Source: Ruminococcus sp. UBA3665
Lineage (GTDB): Bacteria > Bacillota > Clostridia > Oscillospirales > Ruminococcaceae
DNA: 31,739 nt
Assembly: GCA_002373165.1 (NCBI GenBank)
Contig: DFJS01000069.1
Location: forward strand, 1-31,739
Reading direction: 5' to 3'
The notes beneath the pieces are model-generated. The model was not told the origin of the DNA, did not search any database, and was given only the letters and a program-made list of their open reading frames with translations. The position numbers and the translations under genes were made by a program. Shown piece after piece: positions 5,213-13,482 of the stretch (positions are counted from its first letter, which is position 1; each line of letters begins with the position of its first letter).

Positions 5213-7540
5213 ATGTTGACGTATATTATCAAGCGCGACGGCCGTAAGGTGCCGTTTCATGAAGAAAAAATATCCGATGCGGTATTCAGGGCCGCTGAGG
5301 CAGTAGGCGGTTCTGATCACGCCGAAGCCGATTCTATCGCCAAGGAAGTGTGCAGAATCTGCGAAGAACAGTGCGGTGAAAATTCCCCCACGGTAGAACA
5401 GATTCAGGATTTAGTCGAAAAAGTACTGATCGAACGCGGTCATGCCCACACTGCAAAAGCCTATATTCTCTACCGGTACGAACGCACACGCTCCAGAGAA
5501 ATGAAAACCAATCTGATGAAAGTCCTCAGCGAACTGACATTCCATTCTGCCAAGGACAGCGACATCAAGCGCGAAAACGCCAACATCGACGGGGATACTG
5601 CTATGGGCACTATGCTGAAATACGGCAGTGTTTCCGCCAAAGAATTCTATGAATTATATGTTCTCAAGCCGGAACATGCCAAAGCACATTCCGAGGGAGA
5701 TATTCATATTCATGACCTGGATTTCCTGACACTGACAACAACCTGCTGTCAGATTGATCTTGTCAAATTATTCAAAGGCGGCTTTTCGACCGGACACGGA
5801 TTCCTGCGCGAACCGAATGATATTTCAAGCTATTCGGCACTTGCCTGCATTGCCATCCAGTCCAACCAGAACGATCAGCACGGCGGCCAGAGCGTTCCGA
5901 ATTTTGATTATGCCATGGCTGACGGCATCCGCAAGACTTATGCCGCCAGATATCGCCAGAATCTGGCCAGAGCTCTGGAACTGCTTTCTGATTTTGAAAA
6001 TCCTGCCGAATATGCCGCACAGGTTTGCGAACAGATTAAACAGGAAAAAAATCTGATTCCTGTACTCGCCAATGACAACGGCTTTGCAGAAGCATTGCAG
6101 AACATTCTGGAAGAAAAATTCTCTCCGGAAACGACAGAAAAAATTCTGCAATTTACTGCCGGACATGCCTATCAGGAAACTGACCGTGCTGCCTATCAGG
6201 CAATGGAAGCTCTGGTGCATAACCTGAATACCATGAACAGCCGCGCCGGCGCACAGACCCCGTTCTCATCAATCAATTACGGCACAGATACCTCTCCGGA
6301 AGGCCGCATGGTGACAAAAAATATTCTGCTTGCCAACGAGGCCGGACTCGGCAACGGCGAAACGCCTATCTTCCCGATTCATATTTTCAAAATCAAAGAA
6401 GGCGTGAATTATAACCCCGAAGATCCTAATTATGATTTATTCAAGCTTGCCTGCCGCGTATCGGCAAAACGGCTGTTCCCGAACTTCTCGTTTATCGATG
6501 CGCCCTACAATCTGCAATATTACAAGCCCGGCGATTACAGAACCGAAATTGCCTACATGGGATGCCGCACCAGAGTAATCGGCAATGTCTACGACCCGTC
6601 CCGTGAAATCGTTACCGGAAGAGGCAATTTAAGCTTCACCTCTGTGAATCTGCCCCGGCTGGCAATCGAAGCCAATCATGACAAAGAAAAATTCTTCCAG
6701 AGCCTGGATGATATCATGAATCTTGCCATTGATCAGCTGAAACACAGATTTGAAATCCAGTGTCAGAAAAAAGTCCGTAACTTCCCGTTCCTGATGGGAC
6801 AGGGCATCTGGCTGGATTCTGAAAAGCTTGCTCCGGAAGACAGCGTGAAAGAAGTGCTGAAACATGGTACGCTTTCCGTGGGCTTTATCGGACTGGCCGA
6901 AACGCTGAAAGCTCTGATCGGCACACACCACGGCGAAAGCGAAGAGGCCCGTGCACTGGGTCTGGAAATCATCGGCAGAATGCGCAAGCGTCTTGACAAA
7001 GAAGCACAGGAAACAGGCCTGAACTTCTCACTGCTGGCGACTCCGGCCGAAGGACTTTCCGGCAGATTCGTCCGCATGGATGCCAAGAGATACGGCATCA
7101 TCCCCGGCGTAACGGACAGAAGCTATTATACAAACTCGTTCCATGTGCCGGTATATTATCCCATCAGCGCATTTGAGAAAATCCAGATTGAAGCCCCCTA
7201 TCATGCGCTGACCAATGCCGGACACATCAGCTATGTGGAACTGGACGGCGATCCGCTGAAAAATCTTTCTGCGTTCGAGAAAGTCATCAGATGTATGAAA
7301 GAATCCGGCATCGGCTACGGTTCGATCAATCATCCGGTTGACCGCGATCCGGTCTGCGGCTATACGGGCATCATCAACGATGTCTGCCCCCAGTGCGGAA
7401 GACCTGAAAAAGATCATCATAAAATCGGCTTTGAACGCATCCGGAGAATTACGGGCTATCTTGTCGGCACGCTTGACAGATTCAACGATGCCAAGCGCAG
7501 CGAAGTCGAAGACAGAGTCAAGCATACTGTTACAGAATAA
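5213..7540 (+). CDS. nrdD: Anaerobic (class III) ribonucleoside-triphosphate reductase
   Basis: NrdD reduces ribonucleoside triphosphates to deoxynucleotides with a glycyl radical and works only without oxygen. The 775-residue protein opens with an ATP-cone regulatory domain (IIKRDGRKVPFHEEKI, about 5-20). It continues with the catalytic barrel (HDLDFLT, NQNDQHGGQSVPNFDY, NTMNSRAGAQTPFSSINYG, YMGCRTRV) and ends with the radical loop RRITGYLVGTLDRFN, where Gly748 is the expected radical site. Cys715, Cys725 and Cys728 belong to the C-terminal zinc site. The start follows AAAAGGAG. It heads an operon with a 73-residue ORF, nrdG and a GIY-YIG gene, and candidate NrdR boxes precede it. Confidence 0.97.
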   Translation: MLTYIIKRDGRKVPFHEEKISDAVFRAAEAVGGSDHAEADSIAKEVCRICEEQCGENSPTVEQIQDLVEKVLIERGHAHTAKAYILYRYERTRSREMKTNLMKVLSELTFHSAKDSDIKRENANIDGDTAMGTMLKYGSVSAKEFYELYVLKPEHAKAHSEGDIHIHDLDFLTLTTTCCQIDLVKLFKGGFSTGHGFLREPNDISSYSALACIAIQSNQNDQHGGQSVPNFDYAMADGIRKTYAARYRQNLARALELLSDFENPAEYAAQVCEQIKQEKNLIPVLANDNGFAEALQNILEEKFSPETTEKILQFTAGHAYQETDRAAYQAMEALVHNLNTMNSRAGAQTPFSSINYGTDTSPEGRMVTKNILLANEAGLGNGETPIFPIHIFKIKEGVNYNPEDPNYDLFKLACRVSAKRLFPNFSFIDAPYNLQYYKPGDYRTEIAYMGCRTRVIGNVYDPSREIVTGRGNLSFTSVNLPRLAIEANHDKEKFFQSLDDIMNLAIDQLKHRFEIQCQKKVRNFPFLMGQGIWLDSEKLAPEDSVKEVLKHGTLSVGFIGLAETLKALIGTHHGESEEARALGLEIIGRMRKRLDKEAQETGLNFSLLATPAEGLSGRFVRMDAKRYGIIPGVTDRSYYTNSFHVPVYYPISAFEKIQIEAPYHALTNAGHISYVELDGDPLKNLSAFEKVIRCMKESGIGYGSINHPVDRDPVCGYTGIINDVCPQCGRPEKDHHKIGFERIRRITGYLVGTLDRFNDAKRSEVEDRVKHTVTE

Positions 7541-7547
7541 TCAGCAC

Positions 7548-7573
7548 GATGTCCGGAGTAACCTCCGGACATC
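7548..7573 (+). other. Perfect intercistronic hairpin after nrdD
   Basis: GATGTCCGGAG and CTCCGGACATC form an 11-bp perfect stem with a 4-nt TAAC loop, 8 nt after the nrdD stop. No U-run follows, so it should not terminate strongly. A likely role is protecting the nrdD mRNA 3' end or setting a lower level of the downstream genes. Confidence 0.7.
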
Positions 7574-7601
7574 ACCTGCAATCCAGAGAGGGCATTATGT
7601 T

Positions 7602-7823
7602 ATGACAGCAGAGGAATTCAGAGAAAAAATGCTGGAAGACAACTGGACGGAAAAAGAAATCAACGAAATTTTAGAACTTCGTGAAAAAGCAAGAAAAGCT
7701 GGTATCAATCCGCCAGCTCTTGAAACATTTATAATAGGTGCTATTTATACTAATGAAAGTGTTCAAAGGGAGGACTCATCATGTTATTGCGTATTTCAGG
7801 AACAGTCAATGATTCCATTGTAG
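7602..7823 (+). CDS. Uncharacterised 73-residue protein between nrdD and nrdG
   Basis: The ATG at 7602 is preceded by AGAGAGGG at about 9 nt. The first ~45 residues are highly charged and probably helical (MTAEEFREKMLEDNW, KEINEILELREKARKAG). The frame then becomes less polar and runs 43 nt into the nrdG coding region, ending at 7823. I do not recognise a family. The second half is visibly more A/T-rich than the flanking nrd genes (for example GCTATTTATACTAATGAAAG). It may be a helper or regulator of the reductase, or a decayed or chance frame. The overlap means its last 14 residues share DNA with NrdG. Confidence 0.5.
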   Translation: MTAEEFREKMLEDNWTEKEINEILELREKARKAGINPPALETFIIGAIYTNESVQREDSSCYCVFQEQSMIPL

Positions 7824-8299
7824 ACGGCCCCGGTTTTCGGTTTACGATCTTCACACAGGGATGCCCCCACCACTGCCCCGGCTGTCAGAATCCGCAGACA
7901 CACTCGTTTGAGGGCGGAAAAATCATCAGCACAGGCGAGCTGCTCGAAAAAATCAGGAAAAACCCTCTGCTTGACGGCGTAACGTTCAGCGGCGGCGAAC
8001 CCTTCTGTCAGGCCGAAGCCCTCGCCGAACTCGGCAGAGAAATCAAAAAACTGCATCTCAATATCATGACTTATACCGGCTTTGAACTGGAATATCTTGT
8101 CAAGCATCAGAACGAGAAAAATCATTATGCCGATCTGCTTGCCGTGACGGACTGGCTTGTGGACGGAAAATTCATCGAGGCACAAAAAAGCCTGAATCTT
8201 CTGTTCCGGGGCAGTGCCAACCAGAGAATTTTAGATCTGCACAAAAGCATGACCGCGCATAAACCGGTTACAACCAATTTCGGGACGAATTTTGCATGA
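7781..8299 (+). CDS. nrdG: Anaerobic ribonucleotide reductase activating protein (radical SAM)
   Basis: NrdG uses S-adenosylmethionine and a 4Fe-4S cluster to put the glycyl radical on NrdD. The 172 residues include the cluster motif TQGCPHHCPGCQNPQT (about 26-41, Cys-x3-Cys-x2-Cys) and FSGGEPF (about 69-75), the SAM-binding GGE element. Start at 7781 follows AAAGGGAGG. It overlaps the preceding small ORF by 43 nt and the following GIY-YIG gene by 4 nt (ATGA), so translation is probably coupled. Confidence 0.96.
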   Translation: MLLRISGTVNDSIVDGPGFRFTIFTQGCPHHCPGCQNPQTHSFEGGKIISTGELLEKIRKNPLLDGVTFSGGEPFCQAEALAELGREIKKLHLNIMTYTGFELEYLVKHQNEKNHYADLLAVTDWLVDGKFIEAQKSLNLLFRGSANQRILDLHKSMTAHKPVTTNFGTNFA

Positions 8300-8547
8300 A
8301 TTATGTCTATATTCTGGAATGCGCTGACGGTACGCTCTATACGGGCTGGACGACGAATCCGGAACGGCGCGTAAAAACTCATAATGCCGGAAAGGGCGCA
8401 AAATATACCCGTTCGCGCCGTCCCGTGAAACTGGTCTATACAGAACTCTGCGAAGAGAAATCTTCTGCGCTCCGGAGAGAATATGAAATCAAACAGCTCT
8501 CCAGGGCGCAGAAATTATTATTAATCCAAAACATGAACAAATCATGA
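8296..8547 (+). CDS. GIY-YIG domain protein, UPF0213/YhbQ type
   Basis: A single-domain GIY-YIG protein of 83 residues, the family's usual length. The motif pair appears as YVYILEC (3-9) and LYTGWTTN (14-21). It is followed by the conserved Arg in PERRVKTHN, KGAKYTRSRRPVKLVY and the catalytic-type Glu in ALRREYEIK. Members are small nucleases or nucleic-acid-binding proteins of uncertain role. The ATGA overlap with nrdG places it last in the nrd operon, which may reflect only compact packing. Confidence 0.9.
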   Translation: MNYVYILECADGTLYTGWTTNPERRVKTHNAGKGAKYTRSRRPVKLVYTELCEEKSSALRREYEIKQLSRAQKLLLIQNMNKS

Positions 8548-8658
8548 ATAAGTTATGTATTATCACAAAATGCTGTAAAAATTCATCTTTGTCTGTCAGA
8601 AAACGATTAAAATCCCGGAAACAAAATATTAAAAATCAGTTTTAATTATTTTTATTCA

Positions 8659-8687
8659 TTGCATTTCTGTAAAAATTCAGGTAAAAT
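8659..8687 (+). promoter_or_regulatory. Promoter of the dual-esterase dockerin protein
   Basis: TTGCAT (8659-8664) and TAAAAT (8682-8687) with a 17-nt spacer in a very A/T-rich 200-nt intergenic stretch (8548-8754). Transcription should start near 8694. Confidence 0.6.
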
Positions 8688-8700
8688 ATACAATAAAGAC

Positions 8701-8713
8701 ATGAAACGTTCAT
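8701..8713. promoter_or_regulatory. Candidate LacI-type operator
   Basis: ATGAAACGTTCAT is a near-palindrome around AACGTT, located about +8 to +20 of the predicted transcript. It shares the AAACGTT core with the perfect palindrome at the xylanase promoter (22312-22323). Both would suit a LacI-family repressor. Confidence 0.4.
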
Positions 8714-8754
8714 AAATTATATTCTTTCCGTTTTCACTTCACAGGAGGTATGAC

Positions 8755-11700
8755 ATGAAAAAATTCAAAACCAAACTGCTTGGCATTCTGCTGGCCGGCT
8801 CCATGGCTGTCCCGGCACTTCCGGCAGGGCTGAACACGATGACGGCATCCGCGGCCACGGCAAACTGGAAGTTCGACTTCGGTAACGGCGGCGTTTCTTC
8901 CGGCTATACCGGCGTAACCGCTTCGACAGGATACAGCAGTTCGCTCGGCTACGGCTTCGCCCAGACAGGCAATGTATCGGATGTCAACGCCGGAGGAAGC
9001 GGCGCAGGAAGCGATGCTGTTTCTTTCAATTCTGACGATGCCGCCAATACATTCAATGTCGATCTGCCAAACGGTCTGTATGAAGTCACGGTAACAGTCG
9101 GCAATGCTCCCCGCTGTTCCATCAAGATGGAGGGTATGCTCCAGATGATGAACCTCACTCGGCTGAATGCGACTGAAACAGTGCAGCTTCCGGTCACAGA
9201 CGGTCAGCTGAATATTCAGGCCGTGACAGGCATTGCCAACGGTCAGCGTTCGATTTCGGCAATTGAAATCAAACAGCTGAATACCACAGGGGTCATGAAT
9301 CCGCATCTGTGGATTTGCGGCGACTCGACCGTAGCGAATTATTATAATCAGGATGATGCTGCACAGCACGGCTGGGGTCAGCTGATTGGAAATTATCTTT
9401 CCCAGACACCGCTTTCCGGCTATGTAGTCAGAAACATGGCGACTTCCGGACAGTATGCCAAAGGCTTTGTTGACGGCGGTCAGTTCGTGCCGATTGAAAC
9501 TTACGGCAAACCCGGAGATTATTATATTATTTCCATCGGCATCAATGATACGAATTATTCCAACGGCGATGAATATTATTCCGTTGTCAGCGACATGGTC
9601 ACCAAGGCCAAGGCCAAGGGCATGACTGTCATTCTGGTGAAACAGCAGGGCCGCCACGGCGATTTAAGCCGCGCCAAGCTTCTGTCAGGCCGCTGGTTCG
9701 GCGGTCAGCTCGACCAGATCGGACAGGAACAGGGCGTGAAAGTTGTCGATCTGTTCAACGCATGGCAGGATTTCGGCCTTTCCATCGGCGGTTATGATGC
9801 CATGACGGAATATTATGCCGCAGATGACGACCTGCACCAGAGCCTGAAAGGCTCTACCAAACTGGCTCAACTCATGGCAGATCTTGCCTTTGAAGAGGAC
9901 GGCGCAGAAATCGGCACGGAATATTTCATGCTCCGCAACGGCAATTCCGGACAGTATCTTGCCCTGACCGATGCGCCTGCCGACGGCACCAACGTCGCAC
10001 AGATTGAAAATCCGGGCATTGAAAACAAATATGCTCTCTGGAGAGCAGAAGCTGCCGGAGATGGATATTATCACATCTACAGCTGTGCCGGCGACGGCTC
10101 CAAACTGCTGGATCTGGCTTACGGCGGCACCGCAAACGGCACCAATATCGGCATCTGGGGCGATACCGTCAACGATGCGCAGTTATTTAAATTCATCAAG
10201 CAGGATAACGGCAGCTATATCATCACAACGAAAAATACAAAAGACAAGAGTGCTGTCGAAATTATCAATGCTTCTGCCGACAGCGGCGCAAATGCTCAGG
10301 AATGGGAACGCAACGGCCACGCCTGCCAGACATGGTATCTCGACGCTGTGACAGAAGCCAAAAAAGATACTTCCATCCCCGGCGATATCAACAGCGACGG
10401 CATTGTGAATATCTATGACCAGCTTCTGCTGAAAAAACAGGCCATGAAGCAGAATCTTACCCATCAGGCACGCAAAACCTGCGATCTGAACGGCGATGTC
10501 AATATCGATGCACTGGATGTCAAGGCTCTGACAAACTTCCTGCACGGCAAGGGCATGGAAAGCTCCCAGACAGGCAAGAAAGTTTACTATGCCATCGATG
10601 CCGCCTATACAAGATGCTTCTATGAAAATACCAATGCCGGATTTACATCCGATGCTTATCTGAATCTGTATAACGAAACAGGAAGCTTTATCGAATTTAC
10701 AGTAGATGCTCCCAAAGCCGGAAATTATCTGTGTACGTTCAATGTTGCCAACGGAAGCGCATCCAACAGACAGATGAAAATTCAGGTCAACGACAGAACA
10801 GACTTCTGGTTACAGGATTTCTTAACCACAGGCGCATGGACAACATGGCAGGAACGTGCTATTGTACTTCCGCTGGAGGCCGGAGCCAATCTCATCCGGC
10901 TGACTTCCGCTACTGCGGACGGCGGCCCTAATATCGACTATCTGAGAACCGAATGGACAGACGAGCCTATCGCAGAAATCTATATTGCTCCCGAACCCGA
11001 ACCGCAGCCCGTCTCCACCACACAGACAATCTACATTGCCGGAGATTCTACCGTACAGAGCTACCGTGCAAGCTATGCACCTCAGCAGGGCTGGGGCTAC
11101 TATCTGGGCAGCTATTTCAATGCAGATGCCGTTACAGTATCCAATCATGCCATTGCCGGAAGAAGCTCCAAGAGCTTCTATGACAACGGCAGACTCCAGA
11201 CAATTCTGGATTCTATGCAGAAAGATGACTATCTGCTGGTACAGTTTGCCATCAACGATTCTGCCGCAAGCAATGCGGAACGCTATGCACCCGTCTGCGG
11301 CAATGTCAACAGCCCGACAGAAGGCTCTTATGAATGGTACATGGAAAAATATATCGAAGGCGCACTCGAAAAGGGCGGCACTCCGATTCTAGTAACGACT
11401 GTCATCGGCCTGAAGGCTTACTCAAACGGAAAATTCGTCAACAGCTATACTGATTACTGCAATGCCTGCAAGAGCATGGCCAGCAAGTATAACATTCCCT
11501 GCATTGATCTGAATACCCTGATGGTAAATCATTATAACAGCATCGGCTATGATGCGGCTTATCAATATCATCTGATCGGCGCAGTGGAAGGCTCTACGGA
11601 TATGACACACTTCACGGAAACAGGCGCAAATGCCGTTGCCGGACTGGTGGCAAATTCCATCAAAGGCCTGAATCTGGATATTTCCGCACAGGTCAAGTAA
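8755..11700 (+). CDS. Secreted dockerin protein with two SGNH (CE12-like) acetylesterase domains
   Basis: A 981-residue secreted enzyme, probably removing acetyl groups from pectin (rhamnogalacturonan) or xylan. Order: signal peptide (1-33); beta-sandwich like those ahead of CE12 enzymes (35-178); SGNH domain 1 (183-385) with GDST Ser191, GIND Asn264 and DDLH Asp358/His361; ricin-type CBM13 (388-532, QTW motif); dockerin (541-602); CBM35/6-like domain (608-735); Pro/Glu linker; SGNH domain 2 (757-980) with GDST Ser765, IND Asn834 and DMTH Asp949/His952. The dockerin has two calcium loops (GDINSDGIVNIYD and CDLNGDVNIDALD), the second with Val at the usual Gly. It should dock into a cellulosome. 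Start follows AGGAGG. A terminator at 11713 follows. Confidence 0.93.
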   Translation: MKKFKTKLLGILLAGSMAVPALPAGLNTMTASAATANWKFDFGNGGVSSGYTGVTASTGYSSSLGYGFAQTGNVSDVNAGGSGAGSDAVSFNSDDAANTFNVDLPNGLYEVTVTVGNAPRCSIKMEGMLQMMNLTRLNATETVQLPVTDGQLNIQAVTGIANGQRSISAIEIKQLNTTGVMNPHLWICGDSTVANYYNQDDAAQHGWGQLIGNYLSQTPLSGYVVRNMATSGQYAKGFVDGGQFVPIETYGKPGDYYIISIGINDTNYSNGDEYYSVVSDMVTKAKAKGMTVILVKQQGRHGDLSRAKLLSGRWFGGQLDQIGQEQGVKVVDLFNAWQDFGLSIGGYDAMTEYYAADDDLHQSLKGSTKLAQLMADLAFEEDGAEIGTEYFMLRNGNSGQYLALTDAPADGTNVAQIENPGIENKYALWRAEAAGDGYYHIYSCAGDGSKLLDLAYGGTANGTNIGIWGDTVNDAQLFKFIKQDNGSYIITTKNTKDKSAVEIINASADSGANAQEWERNGHACQTWYLDAVTEAKKDTSIPGDINSDGIVNIYDQLLLKKQAMKQNLTHQARKTCDLNGDVNIDALDVKALTNFLHGKGMESSQTGKKVYYAIDAAYTRCFYENTNAGFTSDAYLNLYNETGSFIEFTVDAPKAGNYLCTFNVANGSASNRQMKIQVNDRTDFWLQDFLTTGAWTTWQERAIVLPLEAGANLIRLTSATADGGPNIDYLRTEWTDEPIAEIYIAPEPEPQPVSTTQTIYIAGDSTVQSYRASYAPQQGWGYYLGSYFNADAVTVSNHAIAGRSSKSFYDNGRLQTILDSMQKDDYLLVQFAINDSAASNAERYAPVCGNVNSPTEGSYEWYMEKYIEGALEKGGTPILVTTVIGLKAYSNGKFVNSYTDYCNACKSMASKYNIPCIDLNTLMVNHYNSIGYDAAYQYHLIGAVEGSTDMTHFTETGANAVAGLVANSIKGLNLDISAQVK

Positions 11701-11712
11701 TTTCAGAACAGG

Positions 11713-11744
11713 AAAAACCGGACTGATGTTTCAGCCCGGTTTTT
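11713..11744. terminator. Bidirectional terminator between esterase gene and scfB
   Basis: AAAAACCGG pairs with CCGGTTTTT, with an inner CTGA/TCAG stem after one mismatch. The plus-strand tail is TTTTTTTG; the minus-strand tail is TTTTTCC. It separates two convergent genes. Confidence 0.85.
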
Positions 11745-11749
11745 TTGTT

Positions 11750-13156
11750 TTAACAGTTCCTGAATGCAGCGGATGTCTCGTCCGGCGCAAGATGCTCCAG
11801 TTTTTTGACAGCCTGAATCATGACAGCGCATTCCAGACGTTTTTTTTGCAGTTCGCAGGAAAGCGTATGGGATTCCAGAATATCACCCTGATATTGATAA
11901 TTATTGGCATTGCATCCGCCGGAACAGTAGAATTTCGCCCAGCAGTCGCGGCATTTCGGCTTATTGTAAATATGCGACTGCGAAAACTGATATTTCATAT
12001 CCTCGTTGAATGTGCCTTCTTCCAGATTGCCCATTTTATATTCTTCAATGCCGACAAACTGGTGACAGGGATAGATATCGCCGTCCGGAGTTACCGCAAC
12101 ATATTCATTGCCGCAGCCGCAGCCTTTCAGGCGTTTGATGGCGCAGGGGCCTGCATTCAGATCAATCATGAAATGAAAGAAATTAAAATGCTTTCCGGCG
12201 CGGTCATTTTCCAGAATTTTCACAGCAAGACGTTCGTATTCGGCAGCAATGGCCGGGAGATCTTCTTCTGTGAGGGCATAGGGATATTTGCTGTCACAGA
12301 CAACCGGCTCGACGGAAATCTGATCAAATCCGGCATCATGCAGGCTGAATACATCCTCGGCGAAATCAAGATTATATTTCGTAAACGTACCGCGGACGTA
12401 ATAATCCAGATTTTTGTCACGCTGTGCGACGAGTTTTCTGAATTTCGGCAGAATGACATCATAGCTGCCCTTGCCGCCGACGATGGGGCGCATTCTGTCG
12501 TTGACGGCTTGCCGGCCGTCGATGGATAAGACAACATTCGACATTTCGGAATTAATAAAATCAATTGCCTCGTCATCCAGCAGCACGCCGTTGGTTGTGA
12601 GGGTAAAGCGGAATTTTTTACCGGATTCCGCTTCACGGCTCCGGGCATAGCGGACAACTTCCTTCACGGCATTGAAATTCATGAGAGGTTCGCCGCCGAA
12701 GAAATCCAGTTCCAGGAATTTCCTGTTCTGTGATTTTTCAATCAGGAAATCAATGGCAAGCTTGCCTGTTTCGACGGGCATCAGTTTCCGGCCTGTGCCG
12801 AAATCTCCTGTCGAGGCGAAGCAGTACCGGCAGCGCATATTGCAGTCGTGGGAGATGTGCAGGCACATTGCCTTGACGGGGGCAGGAGCGGCAAACCGGG
12901 CATATTTTTCATATTCATCATTGGCAAACAGCATGTTCTGATCAGCTAATTCTTTAAGTTCCTGATAGCAGTCCCGGATTTCTTCTTCCGGAAAGCGGTC
13001 TTTTAATTTCTGAATAACAGCCTCCGGACATTCGTCCGCAAAGGGCGGCGCGGCATCATCCAGCAGCAGATATGTCAGTTCATCGACAAGATGCACACCG
13101 CCGCTGTTGACATCCAGGACGATATACAGGCCGTTCATCTGGTATTTATGAATCAT
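11750..13156 (-). CDS. scfB: SCIFF peptide maturase (radical SAM/SPASM, thioether-forming)
   Basis: ScfB installs Cys-to-Thr type thioether bridges in the SCIFF precursor using SAM. The 468-residue protein shows an N-terminal peptide-recognition (RRE-like) region, the radical SAM motif SHDCNMRCRYCFAS (Cys105, Cys109, Cys112), DFFGGEPLMNF, and a C-terminal SPASM domain rich in cysteine (GPCAIKRLKGCGCGNEY, DIYPCHQF, KCRDCWAKFYCSGGCNANNY). The small cysteine-rich SCIFF gene lies directly upstream, which fixes the assignment. SCIFF systems are near universal in Clostridia, but their physiological role is unknown. A partial terminator lies between the two genes. Confidence 0.96.
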   Translation of the reverse strand: MIHKYQMNGLYIVLDVNSGGVHLVDELTYLLLDDAAPPFADECPEAVIQKLKDRFPEEEIRDCYQELKELADQNMLFANDEYEKYARFAAPAPVKAMCLHISHDCNMRCRYCFASTGDFGTGRKLMPVETGKLAIDFLIEKSQNRKFLELDFFGGEPLMNFNAVKEVVRYARSREAESGKKFRFTLTTNGVLLDDEAIDFINSEMSNVVLSIDGRQAVNDRMRPIVGGKGSYDVILPKFRKLVAQRDKNLDYYVRGTFTKYNLDFAEDVFSLHDAGFDQISVEPVVCDSKYPYALTEEDLPAIAAEYERLAVKILENDRAGKHFNFFHFMIDLNAGPCAIKRLKGCGCGNEYVAVTPDGDIYPCHQFVGIEEYKMGNLEEGTFNEDMKYQFSQSHIYNKPKCRDCWAKFYCSGGCNANNYQYQGDILESHTLSCELQKKRLECAVMIQAVKKLEHLAPDETSAAFRNC

Positions 13157-13209
13157 GGGAGCAGAATTCCTTTCTTTGATCTTAGATATTTTTCAAATTT
13201 CAGGTACAG

Positions 13210-13236
13210 AAAAACGCCCTGCACGGCGTACAGGGC
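13210..13236 (-). terminator. Attenuating hairpin between scfA and scfB
   Basis: On the minus strand GCCCTG and CAGGGC pair around a 9-nt loop, followed by GTTTTTC. The short stem and U-run would terminate part of the transcripts, leaving more precursor mRNA than maturase mRNA. Confidence 0.6.
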
Positions 13237-13257
13237 AGTCATTCCGGAAGAAAAGGC

Positions 13258-13404
13258 TTAGTTGTTTTCCTTTTCGCATTTCTGGTTAGCGACTGTGCAG
13301 GAAGTCTTGCAGGCAGACTGACAGGAAGCCTGACAATTGCCGCAGCCGCCCTTCTTGGCACTCTGTGCCAGATTTGCCTGATTGATTGTCATAATATGTT
13401 TCAT
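13258..13404 (-). CDS. scfA: SCIFF ribosomally made peptide precursor (six cysteines)
   Basis: A 48-residue precursor, 'six cysteines in forty-five', modified by ScfB. It begins MKHIMTINQANL and has cysteines at 21, 24, 28, 32, 36 and 43 in the highly conserved block CQASCQSACKTSCTVANQKC. The start at 13404 follows AAAGGGGGG with 8 nt spacing. It has its own perfect promoter (13446-13474). A bridge-forming Thr lies between several cysteines. The product's fate is not known in the family. Confidence 0.96.
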   Translation of the reverse strand: MKHIMTINQANLAQSAKKGGCGNCQASCQSACKTSCTVANQKCEKENN

Positions 13405-13445
13405 GCTGATAACCCCCCTTTCTGTGAGTCAGACACTCTTTTTTT

Positions 13446-13474
13446 ATTATAACATGTTATGCATGATTTGTCAA
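13446..13474 (-). promoter_or_regulatory. Promoter of scfA
   Basis: On the minus strand TTGACA (13474-13469) and TATAAT (13451-13446) are 17 nt apart. The -35 box begins 9 nt after the stop of the upstream lipoprotein gene, so scfA can be made independently of the nfn-yajC transcript. Confidence 0.88.
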
Positions 13475-13482
13475 TGATTTTT

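Noticed and set aside
8734..9657. 307-residue minus-strand frame opposite the esterase gene.
   Set aside because: Antisense shadow of a clear secreted enzyme; no RBS or recognisable domain.
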